Below are positions 10,454 through 19,867 of a stretch of 64,000 nucleotides of DNA, piece by piece (position 1 is the first letter of the stretch; every line of letters begins with the position of its first letter). A program made the translations under genes and the position numbers. Source of the stretch: Volvox africanus (Eukaryota; Chlorophyta; Chlorophyceae; Chlamydomonadales; Volvocaceae); contig BSDZ01000086.1 of assembly GCA_030268105.1 (NCBI GenBank), positions 620,001-684,000 on the forward strand. Direction: 5' to 3'. Under the pieces are notes generated by a model. It was not told the DNA's origin. It searched no databases and was given only the letters and a program-made list of their open reading frames with translations.

Positions 10454-13400
10454 TCAGAGAGGTCCGTCCTTAGACTGTGTCCGCAGCCTAGCTTCATCAA
10501 GCAGGGGTTTCATGTCAGGGGTGAAGTTACGTGCCGGTTCCCAGCTATTGTGCTCAGATGAATACCCAGACCATTTAACCAGGTACTCATGCACATTGCG
10601 CTTACGCCTGCCCTTGCCAACACGTCGTGCACGGTAATCTAGGATACGTTCGACAGCATACAGGGTCTGCTTACCCGATAACCAGGTAGAGGGATTAGCT
10701 TCCGTAACAGGAGGGATGCTATCGTTAGCCTCAGGTAGAGTACCCCGATATGGACGTACGAGAGATACATGAAATGTGGGATGAATGCGTAGGTCAGATG
10801 GGAGTTGTAACTCTACAGCCACCGACCCTACCATGCGTACGACAGGATAAGGCCCCACAAAGCGCGGTAATAACTTGCGAGACCCATCAGCCAGGGAACG
10901 AAGGTTCTTCGTGCTCAACATAACCAGCTGGCCCTTAGTGAACATGACGTCCTTTTTGGACTTGTTATAATAGTCCATAGCCCGTTGCTGTGCAGCTTCC
11001 AGGCAAGCTTTAGCGTCAGTTAGTCGGGACACGAAAGACTTAGCAAACGTTTTTGCAGCTGGAACATTTACGTCCAACTCCCGCCAAACAGGCAAAGCAG
11101 GGTTAAAACCGTAATTCAGGAAAAACGGACTATTACCAACGGACCGGTTAGTAGCATTATTAATGGCAAACTCAGCAGCGGTTAGGTAGGTATCCCATGC
11201 AGTAGGGGTGCGTCCTGCAAAGTTACGGAGCATATCACCCAGGACACGGTTAACACGCTCTGTTTGCCCATCAGATTGGGGGTGGTAGGCGGTGGACAGG
11301 TTCACCCGCATTCCTACCAGAGTCCCCAGGGCGCCCCAAAACTTACTTGCAAATTGAGTGCCGCGGTCAGATACCACGGACTTGGGGACCCCATGCAAAC
11401 GTACCACATTGTCGAAAAATAGACGGGCCGTTTGCTCAGCTGTGCAGGATGATGTCGTGGGGGCCAGGTGGACCATCTTGGTGAAACGGTCGACCAGGAC
11501 CAGCACGGCATCGTATCCTCCCTCAGTTTTGGGCAGCGCAACGATAAAGTCCATAGAGACGCTTTCCCACGGAGCGTCAGGAATAGGAAGAGGTTGGAGA
11601 TGCCCATGTGCTTTACCAGACTGGGCCTTATTGCGCTGGCACAGGTCGCAACAGAGGACATAATTTTCGGTGTCCTTAGCCATGCGGGGCCACCAGAATT
11701 GACGCCACAAAAGCTCTAGTAACCGCGTGCAGCCAGGATGCCCAGCAAGAGGGCCGTCATGAAAACGTGAGAGAAGTTCACGACGTAATGAATCATCGTT
11801 AGGTACGACAATCTGACGGTGGGATCCTTCCGATCGGATCCATAAGCCATGCTCCTGTACCAAGTGCCCCGTGTTGTTGTGAATTGTGAACCACGGGTCG
11901 GCTGCATAAGCCTGTTTCAAGCGCTTGGTAAAATCGGAGGGCACGAAGTTAGGTTTTGCCTGAGACCTACTCCGTGTGCTTACCGCCAGAATGGCTGCAT
12001 GCAGTGAGGGGTGCCTACTGAGAGCATCAGCTATGTTAAGTGAGCCGCTCAGGTACTCCCAATCAAAGTTAAACCGTGCCAGGTATTCCATCCAGCGGGC
12101 CTGGCGTCGGTTAAGGGAGGGCACACCTTGCAGAAACGTAAGGGGTTTGTGATCAGTCTTGAGGGCAAAAGGCCGGCCCTCAAGGTAACATCGCCATTCC
12201 TTCAAGGCATGTAGGACCGCCAGAAATTCCTGTTCCCCAGTGGTATAACGGGTTTCAGCCCCCGAAAACTTCTTACTCGTGTATGCAATGGGGCGTCCCT
12301 GCTGCAACAGAACTGCCCCCGTCCCATGTATAGATGCATCAGTTATGACCTCTACACGGAACGGCAATGAGTAGTCAGGGAAGTGCAGGATAATATCATC
12401 AGAGATAGCACGCTTCAAAGCATCAAAAGCTTCTTGGCATGCGGGGGTCCAGGCCTCAGGTGAAGAGAAGGCTCCCTTACGTGTGAGGTTTGTTAGCGGT
12501 GCAGCAATGACTGAGTAGCGCTCTATGAACTTACGAAAGTAGTTGGTCAGGCCCAAAAACTTACGCAGTTCCTGAAGGTTGGAGGGCACTGGCCAATCCC
12601 GAACAACAGCAGTTTTCCGGGGGTCCATCTGTATGCCACCCTGAGACACTATATGCCCCAGATACTCCACCTGTGGTTGTGCCCAGTGGCACTTAGAACG
12701 CTTAGCATACAGCTGCTCACGCCGCAGAACCTCAAAGACCAGGCGGAGGTGTTGTATGTGCTCCTCACGGGTCTTTGAAAACACCAGGATATCGTCCAGA
12801 TAACAGATGACGAATTTGTCGATGTATGGCCTGAAGATGCGGTCCATGACGGCTTGGAACGTTGCAGGGGCGTTCGTCAGTCCGAAACTAAGGACGGTAT
12901 ATTCAAAATGGCCAAACGGCGTACGGAAAGCCGTTTTAGGGATGTCAGATTCTGCTATACGAATCTGATTATACCCCTGCTGGAGGTCAATAGAGCTAAA
13001 GAATGCAGAATCTTTTAGCTTATCCAGCAGATCATCGACACGTGGGAGGGGGTAACGGTTCTTAACTGTTGCGGCATTTAACCCCCTATAGTCAATGCAC
13101 ATTCTCAGAGTCCCATCCTTCTTTCCCACAAACAGAATAGGGGCGGAGTATGGGGATGTGCTTGGCCGTATCATACCTTTTTTCAGCAGCTCAGTAACCT
13201 GTCGTTTGACCTCGTCCAGCTCCAAGGGGCTTAGCCGATACATGGGGCGGGAAACGGGTACTGCACCAGGCACCAAAGGTATGGTGTGATCCACAGGCCG
13301 CATTGGAGGCTTACCAGGGACCTCCTGGAATATATCTGCATATTCCTGTAACAGGGCCTCAAGCTCAGGGTCAGTGGCATCAGCTGGGATAGAAGTTGCA

Positions 13401-14527
13401 TTCAGGTGCAACTTGGGCCGTACTAGTAAAGCATGGGCCCCCTTGTGAATCATGCGAACTGCTGCTTTTCTGCCAACAACTTCAGGTTCAGTATGCTGAC
13501 AGATAGCAGTGGTTGCATAATTAAAGCAAGGCGCAGGTGTCATCTGATCTGGTGGCTGTCCGGCAGTAGTAAAGGGTACCTTGCAGACTAGATTCCCCTT
13601 GCGCAGGCGCAAAGATTTAGCCTCATAGTCAAGGACAGCCCCATACTGTGCTAGCGTGGAAGAACCACCCAAGATATACGTGGCAGCGTCAGTTAGCTCA
13701 GGCAACACGTATGGGCGGACATTTAACCTTAAAGGACCTGCAGATAGACGAAGATTAACCTGCCCCAAGATAGCCTGCTTACCCCCATCAGCAAGGGTAA
13801 CTTCTGACCAGGAGCATGGGCTAGGTTTCAGGCCAAGCTGCGTAACCACTGAAGCCGAAATGAAATCATCACTGGCTCCAGAGTCGGCTAGGGCGGTGAA
13901 CGTACGACCTGCCGTACTTACGGTGATCAGAGGTACGCCAGCACCTATCAGGGCAGCAGCTTTAGGCAAGCAGAGAACTGAAATACAGGGTTCAGTCTCA
14001 GGCAAGCCCTCCTGAACCGATTTAGGAGCAGCAAACCAGACGTCAACAGAGTATGGGCTTCCAGGGAGTTGAACAACCTCACCTGCCATATCAAGGCTAT
14101 GGAAAAGAGCCGTCCCTGGATTAAACCTTAAGACCCGTTGCATTCCCGACAGAAAAGAAGGGTTGCGTCGGGACACATACTCAGGCAGCAAGATGCATGC
14201 TGAGGTATCAGGGTGTTGACGTTTGCATGCCCTAAAGAGAGCTAATTGCTTCTGTAGCTCGCAGAGTGAAGAGGGAGTGAACAAGATAGTATGCCCACCC
14301 AAGTTAGCGGAGGATAGGGGGCGACCTTGAGGCTCAAACAGATTACAAAAGCCATCAAAGCCGGCACGGACAGTTCGTGCATCAAAAGAAAAACGTCTCC
14401 CTATCACCTGCTCCACTTGGTTTAAAACAGAGGGCAAAAGAGCCCGTACTGCACGGCACTTTGCTACCATCTGGCCCACAGCAAAGACCCCAGGTGGTGA
14501 TCCCTCTATACCAGCCTGGGCAAGTTC
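10454..14527 (-). CDS. pol: Gypsy Pol polyprotein (protease, RT, RNase H, integrase, chromodomain)
   Basis: The frame stays open from just after the gag TAG to the stop at 10454. There is no ATG close to the TAG (the first is at 14470), which fits readthrough. Counting from 14479, a novel N-terminal region (about 1-150) precedes the aspartic protease (ALADSGASDDF, about 197). Reverse transcriptase has FVICYLDDILVF near 560. RNase H has VITDASIHGTGA and TDHKPL. The integrase zinc finger (H-H-C-C, ending CDLCQRN) lies near 907-948 and the DD35E core at SMDF, SDRGTQF and GQTERVN. A C-terminal chromodomain (about 1275-1330, EYLVKWSGYSSEHNSWEP) probably guides integration to marked chromatin. All catalytic motifs are intact. 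Confidence 0.96.
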   Translation of the reverse strand, partial: ELAQAGIEGSPPGVFAVGQMVAKCRAVRALLPSVLNQVEQVIGRRFSFDARTVRAGFDGFCNLFEPQGRPLSSANLGGHTILFTPSSLCELQKQLALFRACKRQHPDTSACILLPEYVSRRNPSFLSGMQRVLRFNPGTALFHSLDMAGEVVQLPGSPYSVDVWFAAPKSVQEGLPETEPCISVLCLPKAAALIGAGVPLITVSTAGRTFTALADSGASDDFISASVVTQLGLKPSPCSWSEVTLADGGKQAILGQVNLRLSAGPLRLNVRPYVLPELTDAATYILGGSSTLAQYGAVLDYEAKSLRLRKGNLVCKVPFTTAGQPPDQMTPAPCFNYATTAICQHTEPEVVGRKAAVRMIHKGAHALLVRPKLHLNATSIPADATDPELEALLQEYADIFQEVPGKPPMRPVDHTIPLVPGAVPVSRPMYRLSPLELDEVKRQVTELLKKGMIRPSTSPYSAPILFVGKKDGTLRMCIDYRGLNAATVKNRYPLPRVDDLLDKLKDSAFFSSIDLQQGYNQIRIAESDIPKTAFRTPFGHFEYTVLSFGLTNAPATFQAVMDRIFRPYIDKFVICYLDDILVFSKTREEHIQHLRLVFEVLRREQLYAKRSKCHWAQPQVEYLGHIVSQGGIQMDPRKTAVVRDWPVPSNLQELRKFLGLTNYFRKFIERYSVIAAPLTNLTRKGAFSSPEAWTPACQEAFDALKRAISDDIILHFPDYSLPFRVEVITDASIHGTGAVLLQQGRPIAYTSKKFSGAETRYTTGEQEFLAVLHALKEWRCYLEGRPFALKTDHKPLTFLQGVPSLNRRQARWMEYLARFNFDWEYLSGSLNIADALSRHPSLHAAILAVSTRSRSQAKPNFVPSDFTKRLKQAYAADPWFTIHNNTGHLVQEHGLWIRSEGSHRQIVVPNDDSLRRELLSRFHDGPLAGHPGCTRLLELLWRQFWWPRMAKDTENYVLCCDLCQRNKAQSGKAHGHLQPLPIPDAPWESVSMDFIVALPKTEGGYDAVLVLVDRFTKMVHLAPTTSSCTAEQTARLFFDNVVRLHGVPKSVVSDRGTQFASKFWGALGTLVGMRVNLSTAYHPQSDGQTERVNRVLGDMLRNFAGRTPTAWDTYLTAAEFAINNATNRSVGNSPFFLNYGFNPALPVWRELDVNVPAAKTFAKSFVSRLTDAKACLEAAQQRAMDYYNKSKKDVMFTKGQLVMLSTKNLRSLADGSRKLLPRFVGPYPVVRMVGSVAVELQLPSDLRIHPTFHVSLVRPYRGTLPEANDSIPPVTEANPSTWLSGKQTLYAVERILDYRARRVGKGRRKRNVHEYLVKWSGYSSEHNSWEPARNFTPDMKPLLDEARLRTQSKDGPL

Positions 14528-14530
14528 CTA
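14528..14530 (-). other. In-frame TAG separating gag from pol
   Basis: Gag and Pol lie in the same frame (15907 and 14479 differ by a multiple of three). The only stop between them is this amber codon, in the context GAC CAC TAG GAA CTT. The frame after it is open straight into pol. The arrangement implies stop-codon readthrough rather than a frameshift. Confidence 0.85.
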
Positions 14531-15907
14531 GTGGTCCTTACCCTTATTTTTCTCCGCCCCCAGCATTGGGCAGGAGTCAACCCTATGTTGGTCGGAACCG
14601 CAACGGAGGCACATCCCATGTTGTTTACGGAAATGGAACTCCCGTCTAGTACATTTGAATGTGGTTAAATATTCCGCTAGGTTCTGCTTGGGCCCCTTCT
14701 TCTGCACGTGGCCCCCTTTTGGGGCCAAGTGCCTCCCCTGCTGTCCGCCGCCCCTCTTAGACTTACCGGCGCCCTTAACCTGCCGCGGCTGATCCTCGTG
14801 CCCGGTGATGCCTGGACGAACGGATGCAGCCCGCGGTTTTTTGGTCGGGGGCGCCGGGGTCTCCTCGTCAGGGTCGTCGCAGGCCATGTCCTGTACCGAC
14901 AGCATGTTCATTTTGGGACGGGCCAGTTTGTCAGATTCCCGTCGGGCCAGTAACCTAAGTTCAGCTCCCAGGGAGAACTGAACCAAGTCTGTATATGACT
15001 TAAAGGTTTTACCCGACAGGTCAGTTGCACAGTCCCCACTAAGGTCGGATGAGAGGCCCTGCTGAAACCAAAACACACGCTCACTATCAGACAGGTCCGC
15101 AATGGGCGTGACAAGAGCCTCAAAGCGGCTCTGATAGGCAGAGACAGTTTCTCCAGGGCGCATGCGATATTTGCCAGCATTTAATTTCAGGCGTGCCTCA
15201 GTGTCACGTGACTGGACCTGGGGTGCAAAACGGACAAGCAGTGCTTCTAGCAGTTCCTCAGATGTATAAGAATCCCTTGCGTTAGTCCATTGATCGTGCC
15301 ATAATCTTGCCGCGCCTTCAAAGGCAGTGGCCAAGAAAAGACGGCGCGTAGAGTCCTGTTGACCCCCACGGGCTGTGGCAAAGTAGTTCCTAACATTACG
15401 GACAAAGGCCCGTGTTAGAGGCGCAGCAACTCGTCCTAAATCAGAAAGCTTAACATCCATAGGGATATTCAGCTTAGGCACTGCGATCGCTATTTTTATC
15501 ACCTCGTCCTCATGTCCAGTATGAGGAGGCCCAGGTGGCCTGGAAGAGGTGCCCGCAACAGCAGCACAAGTTGTTGCGGCAGCAGCGGGAGCCATCCCAG
15601 GAATATCCACGGCACCAGGTGTCAAATGGTTTGACACTATAGCAGGGCCATGAACATAAAAAGGGGATGGGGCATAAATAGGTGATGTAGGTGCCTCAGG
15701 GGATGCTGTGCCGCCTTGCCTGGGAATAGGTGAAGGCTGGTTCGGAAGGTCGATACCGCCTGCCACAGCAGCATTTGGTGGCTGTGTCAACCTAGAGAGC
15801 CATTCCCACCTATTCGCTTGGCTAGCATTAGCAGCAATCCGGCCAACAAACTGAAAGGTGTTGGCAGCAAGAGCCGAGACAGCATTCGCTAAGTTCGAGG
15901 CTTGCAT
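14528..15907 (-). CDS. gag: Gypsy Gag capsid/nucleocapsid protein, 459 aa
   Basis: It begins at ATG 15907 (MQASNLANAV) and ends at TAG 14528. The centre carries the retrotransposon gag (capsid) domain, seen in FEGAARLWHDQWTNA, ALLVRFAPQV and MRPGETVSAYQSRFEALV. Near the C-terminus CLRCGSDQHRVDSC is a CCHC zinc knuckle (C-x2-C-x4-H-x4-C) for RNA binding, preceded by a basic, Gly/Lys-rich stretch. Gag assembles the virus-like particle around the element RNA. It is one open frame with no breaks. Confidence 0.95.
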   Translation of the reverse strand: MQASNLANAVSALAANTFQFVGRIAANASQANRWEWLSRLTQPPNAAVAGGIDLPNQPSPIPRQGGTASPEAPTSPIYAPSPFYVHGPAIVSNHLTPGAVDIPGMAPAAAATTCAAVAGTSSRPPGPPHTGHEDEVIKIAIAVPKLNIPMDVKLSDLGRVAAPLTRAFVRNVRNYFATARGGQQDSTRRLFLATAFEGAARLWHDQWTNARDSYTSEELLEALLVRFAPQVQSRDTEARLKLNAGKYRMRPGETVSAYQSRFEALVTPIADLSDSERVFWFQQGLSSDLSGDCATDLSGKTFKSYTDLVQFSLGAELRLLARRESDKLARPKMNMLSVQDMACDDPDEETPAPPTKKPRAASVRPGITGHEDQPRQVKGAGKSKRGGGQQGRHLAPKGGHVQKKGPKQNLAEYLTTFKCTRREFHFRKQHGMCLRCGSDQHRVDSCPMLGAEKNKGKDH

Positions 15908-16712
15908 ATTGTATGCCTGAAAGCCTAACAGATCGAACTGCGAGTGACTGTTCTGGCGAAAGGCAAAGCAAAGGCAAGGACCAGGGCCTACCCAACGCTT
16001 GGATGCCTTCGATGAACTTCAAAAATTTTGAAGTCCGCGCGTGAAGTTGATTTGCGATGGATCGGAGTGACTGGGCAGAGGTGCCGCTCCGAAGGGTCTG
16101 AGGTGTTGACACTGCAGAAGCACTCACGGCGGTTGGAACAAACACAATACCTTTCAAGTAATAGAGATATATATGTATTAGTGAAAGCCGAAGTGAATTC
16201 ACGAAGTCGACTCCTCGTTGGATTCGATGCAAAGGTACTATCGAACCCGCAACTACAGGGATTCCTCAGCAAAACTGCAATACAAGTTCTAGATAGAAAG
16301 CAGTGTTGCAGGAAGATATTACCTAACAGAGAAGGCAGAATTGTCTAGGTCGCGAGCCACGTTGACCGCGACTAACTTAGAGATTGACTTTAACAGAAAG
16401 CACAGCCAAACTCACAGAGAGCAGGTTCTAAGTGTCACTAGACTAATTTCGTGAATATTACAGACCGGTGGTAGCCGCAGCGAAAATGGCGGCGCTCAGC
16501 TCCTCAGGCAATGTCTCCATGTCCAGAGGGATGTCGGCAGGAGGAAGATCGTGGTCGATGTCCATTTATAAAAGGGCAGCTTGAGTGGCTTGAGCGCGTT
16601 GCGCGGTTAGAGTGGCTTGAGCAGTTACCACAGAAAGACTTGAGAAGGCTTGAACGATTTCAGCGGAAGACTTGACGAGACGTCCCAGGGAGGAACGGTC
16701 TCGATACCAGCT
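15908..16712 (-). other. Untranslated leader of the gypsy element
   Basis: About 800 nt separate the 5' LTR from gag. It holds the primer binding site next to the LTR and presumably the packaging signal. Short ORFs here overlap in several frames and show no family resemblance. Confidence 0.7.
16694..16709 (-). promoter_or_regulatory. Primer binding site, initiator tRNA-Met-like
   Basis: Three nucleotides inside the 5' LTR the sense strand reads TGGTATCGAGACCG. The first seven bases match the TGGTATC start of plant initiator-Met primer sites, and the rest would follow the host tRNA. The tRNA identity is inferred. Confidence 0.7.
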
Positions 16713-17135
16713 TGTTGTATATGGTACCCACGAAGGGTGGTATCAAAAGATGCCGGTTGTTGTGCCAGAGCCCGATTAAGTAGAGCCGCCGACTAGGTCG
16801 TACTTGAGAGACCATAAGGCCTCGAACCGGGCGTGACCTTCAGAAGTCACCACTACAACCGGAGATTCAGTGAACCAGGAACCAGATGTTCCACCATTTA
16901 CCATTCAGGCGGTAAATGGCCCATTCCATACAGGTTATGGAGTAACCGACAGGTTCGGATGTTTCAGGAAGTCGGTTAGTATTGGTCGTCGACAGCCGAG
17001 ACCAAATCCACAAATCGAATGCCAGATGGAAACATGAAACAGTTAATATGATAATTAAATATATTATATTATAAAATAATAAACAGATAATTATTATATC
17101 TTAATGAATTACCGAAATGCATTAAGGATACAACA
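16713..17135 (-). repeat. 5' LTR of the gypsy element
   Basis: It is the 423-bp match of 9962-10384. As the 5' LTR it should carry the element's promoter. ATATC at 17136-17140 directly outside it is the right half of the target duplication. Confidence 0.97.
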
Positions 17136-17154
17136 ATATCGAGCAAGGGTGGGA

Positions 17155-17250
17155 TATATATCTATATCTGTAGATATATATGTTTATATTATATATATGT
17201 TTATATTATATATATGTTTATATTATATATATGTTTTTATACCATATTAC
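17155..17250. repeat. TATATATGTTTATAT tandem repeat
   Basis: A unit of about 18 bp (TATATATGTTTATATTA) is repeated four times beside the retrotransposon insertion site. It is AT-only and non-coding. Confidence 0.85.
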
Positions 17251-17553
17251 ATATATAATATGTACATGCGCGTGTGTGTTTGTCTGTGTAATCTAGTTAT
17301 CTCATGGGTCAGGCAGGATATGAGCGATATACAGCCAAGAGTGTGGCTTCTATATACGTACGTATGAATCATGCCCTGTCTACCAGCCAGCCTGCACTGA
17401 CCAGTCCCATGCATCATGCACCCATCCATCCATCCGCTCACCCACCCACCTCGCTACCTACACTACTACGTATCTAGCTACCCACCTACCTAATAATGCT
17501 ACCAAACGATGACCTTCCTCGCCACATACCTACCACCTACCTTCTTACTCTAG

Positions 17554-17876
17554 TTTCGGAGCCCGTAATGAGGACGATGGCAGCCTTTAAGCCAGCGGAT
17601 CCCATGGAGTACTTCAGTGGGCACCAGGACACGTACATGTTGCTGATAGGGCTTCTGCCATTGCACGAGGCATCAGAATCGCAGGCGGCCTGGGCCATTG
17701 CAGACGCGGGCGCAATGGATCCCAACGCAGCCCTTCCGAGGGCTTTCCGCGGGCAGTCCCCTTTGGCACCCATACTGGCCACCCCGGGCATGGCTACGAA
17801 GGCAATGGAGTTGCTAACATCAGCTTGGGAGCTTGCGAAGCAACGTGGTGTTGGCCGTATGCAGCGCACCTACCAG
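17554..17876 (+). CDS. Orphan exon-like ORF of unknown gene
   Basis: After a pyrimidine-rich acceptor (CTTCTTACTCTAG) an open frame of 107 codons runs to a CAG|GTTATG donor-like site. It has an even, non-repetitive composition (for example DPMEYFSGHQDTYMLL and MATKAMELLTSAWELAKQRG) and looks like a real exon. I do not recognise the family. It could be a downstream exon of the GRDP-like gene, in which case the retrotransposon is intronic, or belong to a separate gene. Its entry phase (1) does not match the phase-2 exit at 7906, so a direct join is not supported. Confidence 0.4.
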
Positions 17877-18059
17877 GTTATGCGGCACCGACACTACGGC
17901 TGCAAGATATATGACTCTAATGACTATTACCGACTAAACACAGTGCACTTGACCGGCATTATTTTCCAAGATCCACTGTCCCTGCCAACGAGTTAATTGT
18001 AAGATAGATGCCCAAGCGGTCTGCTGCTATCAACAATCCGAGACCCCCTCCTATTTCTA

Positions 18060-19234
18060 TTGGCATGAGACAACGCGGCGGAGGGTTGTGGAGGTTGTGG
18101 CAGCGGCAGCGGATTGATTGAGCTTGCTTCTATCCAAGTCTACTGCTGCTGCCGATTTCAATGCACTGACTCGATTTGTATAGTATTGCAGTTCACATCC
18201 CGGGTGTCCAGAGAGTACATCAGAGTGACTACATGTCATGACTTCATGTTTCAGTTCTGGGTCATTTGGGACAACAATTTGATATGTAATTGTTGTATCT
18301 CTGTTGTGTCCGCCTACAAAGGCCCAATCGGAAGATGACCGTCTGCGGTCCAATCCTGGACACTACCCGTAGATACCCCAGGATACTACAATATGCGCAC
18401 TCCCTTTCTTCTATCTGGAAGAATCCCGCAGAATCCGCCAGGAGGGTCTTAAGAATAGCTGGGTTCTGGAAGAATGTGTCTCGTTGGGTTGCCTCAACAA
18501 TATGCTGGATGAGTGGGGCCAGCGTACGGCCCATGCGACGTGTGGTGCCCGCACAGCAAACCACAAGAAAGGCCAAAGCGGGCTGGCGTGCCAGAGCATC
18601 AGCGACCACGTTCAAGCGTCTTGGGCGATAAAGCCACTCAAATTTTAACTGTGTCAGGGACCCAAGCCATCATGCTTGTCTGTGGCTCACATTTGCTTGA
18701 TAGATCAATGGGTGGTGGTCGGTGACAAGTGTGAAAGGTTCAGCGCTCTGTAGATAGCAACGCCACTCACACAAGGCATTGATTACCCCAAGTAACTCTT
18801 GCTCACCAGTACTGAAGTTCCGTTCTGCTGGGAAAAATTTCTTACTGGTGAAGGCCACGGGTCGGCCTTCTTGCAAGAGTACTGCACCAGTTCCATTCAG
18901 TGAGTCATCTGAGATCACTTCAAGAGGCTTCATATAATCAGGGTAATGCAACAGTACGTCGCTGGAAAGTCTCTGATTGATTTCATCAAATCCATGGATA
19001 GCCGGTAAAGGCCATTCTTCTGGTAGTCTGGGGAGACTGAACAAGTCTGTCAAAGGTGCACAGAGGGCTCCAAAATGAGCAATGTACCTCGGGGAGCGGG
19101 GCTCTCTGGTTCTCCAACAGTTCAAGACGTTCTGTCAAACGTTGTTCTCTTTCTAGGGCAAAGTGTTCCCTCTCCGCCGTTAAGCGGTCTTTTTCGGGGT
19201 TCTGCCGTTTCAATTCGGCCATTCGCGCAAGCAA
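18060..19234 (-). mobile_element. Decayed Ty3/gypsy retrotransposon relic
   Basis: Fragments in shifted frames lie in pol order on the minus strand. RT end and RNase H (18670-19125) include FDEINQRLSSDVLLHYPDY, LNGTGAVLLQEGRPVAFTS and LVTDHHPLIY. A NVVADALARQP piece lies at 18573-18615 and an integrase zinc-finger start, VVPNDPELKHEV with SGHPGC, near 18170-18250. A coiled-coil gag-like piece (19086-19234, LTERLELLENQRAPL) is fused directly to the RT end, implying a large internal deletion. It is not a copy of the intact element upstream. Frameshifts make it inactive. Confidence 0.8.
18283..18392 (+). repeat. Gypsy-derived repeat fragment, copy 2
   Basis: It matches 8262-8385 and the inverse of 22158-22290 through TGTCCGCCTAC, AAAGGCCCAATCGG and CACTACCCGTAGATACCCC. 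It lies within the gypsy relic, which identifies the probable source of the family. Confidence 0.6.
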
Positions 19235-19609
19235 ACTAGTGCTTGTCCGGGTAGTCGGACCTCCCGACCCTCCGGGTTTTCCACCGTCTTGGCGGTCTCA
19301 TAGCAACGGGGAAGCTGTACGGTCACTTTGCGACATTTACTTACAGCAAAGTTATTTATCAGGTTGAACATTTATATACAATTATATATAAATATATCAT
19401 ATCTGTTTTTCAATTTCGTAATTTTCTTTACACAGTGCCTAGTTCAGTGACCTAGTCGCACACACCTAGGGACAGACGAAGGTCGTCCAGGACAGCCCGA
19501 ACAGAAGCAATAGCCTGGTTGGTCATGCGTCGGTCATGCACCAACCCGGCTGTGGGTAGAAGGGTTCCGGGGGTTTATATATCCACCACTGTTGCCACTG
19601 AAAGTTAGG

Positions 19610-19644
19610 GTTTAAACCCTAAAACCCTAAAACCCTAAGCCCTA
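19610..19644. repeat. Interstitial telomere-type repeat (CCCTAAAA)n
   Basis: TTAGGGTTTAAACCCT is followed by AACCCTAAAACCCTAA and a degenerate unit. The 8-bp unit read as TTTTAGGG is the Chlamydomonas-type telomere repeat, and the opening part is inverted head to head. Only about two to three full units remain. Confidence 0.65.
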
Positions 19645-19717
19645 AGTAGTCCAGATCCCTAGCGGTCGTTGCAGGGTCTTTGATGAATGGCGCGGATTTA
19701 TATATATATATATAAAC

Positions 19718-19867
19718 CCTTTTCCTACGGGTTCTAGAGCTAGACGCTCTAAGATTTGGAGTCTCAGGCCCCACGCCTGAAAGAGCATATATATATAGTC
19801 CGGCTAATCTGACTGCTGGATGATAGATAATGTTAGAGCGTCTCGCTCTTGAACCCGTAAGAAAAGG
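19718..19867. mobile_element. Foldback (MITE-like) element with 35-bp inverted ends
   Basis: The left arm 19718-19752 and right arm 19833-19867 are inverted copies, differing at only a few positions, of CCTTTTCCTACGGGTTC then AGAGC and GACGCTCTAA. An 80-bp centre contains a TATATATA run. A target duplication could not be fixed because the left flank is TATATA. It has no coding capacity, as expected of a MITE. Confidence 0.65.

Larger units (their letters stand above)
9962..17135 (-). mobile_element. Complete Ty3/gypsy LTR retrotransposon (chromovirus type)
   Basis: The element is 7,174 bp and lies on the minus strand. Two 423-bp LTRs, with no differences found when read side by side, bound it, each starting TGTTGTAT and ending ATACAACA. 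The 5-bp sequence ATATC occurs directly before 9962 and directly after 17135 and is the target-site duplication. Inside, in transcription order, are a primer binding site, an 800-nt leader, gag (15907-14528), pol (downstream of a TAG) and a polypurine tract. Pol order protease, reverse transcriptase, RNase H, integrase, chromodomain is that of Ty3/gypsy chromoviruses. All coding parts are open except the gag stop. Identical LTRs and an intact duplication point to a recent insertion, so the copy may still be active. Confidence 0.97.
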
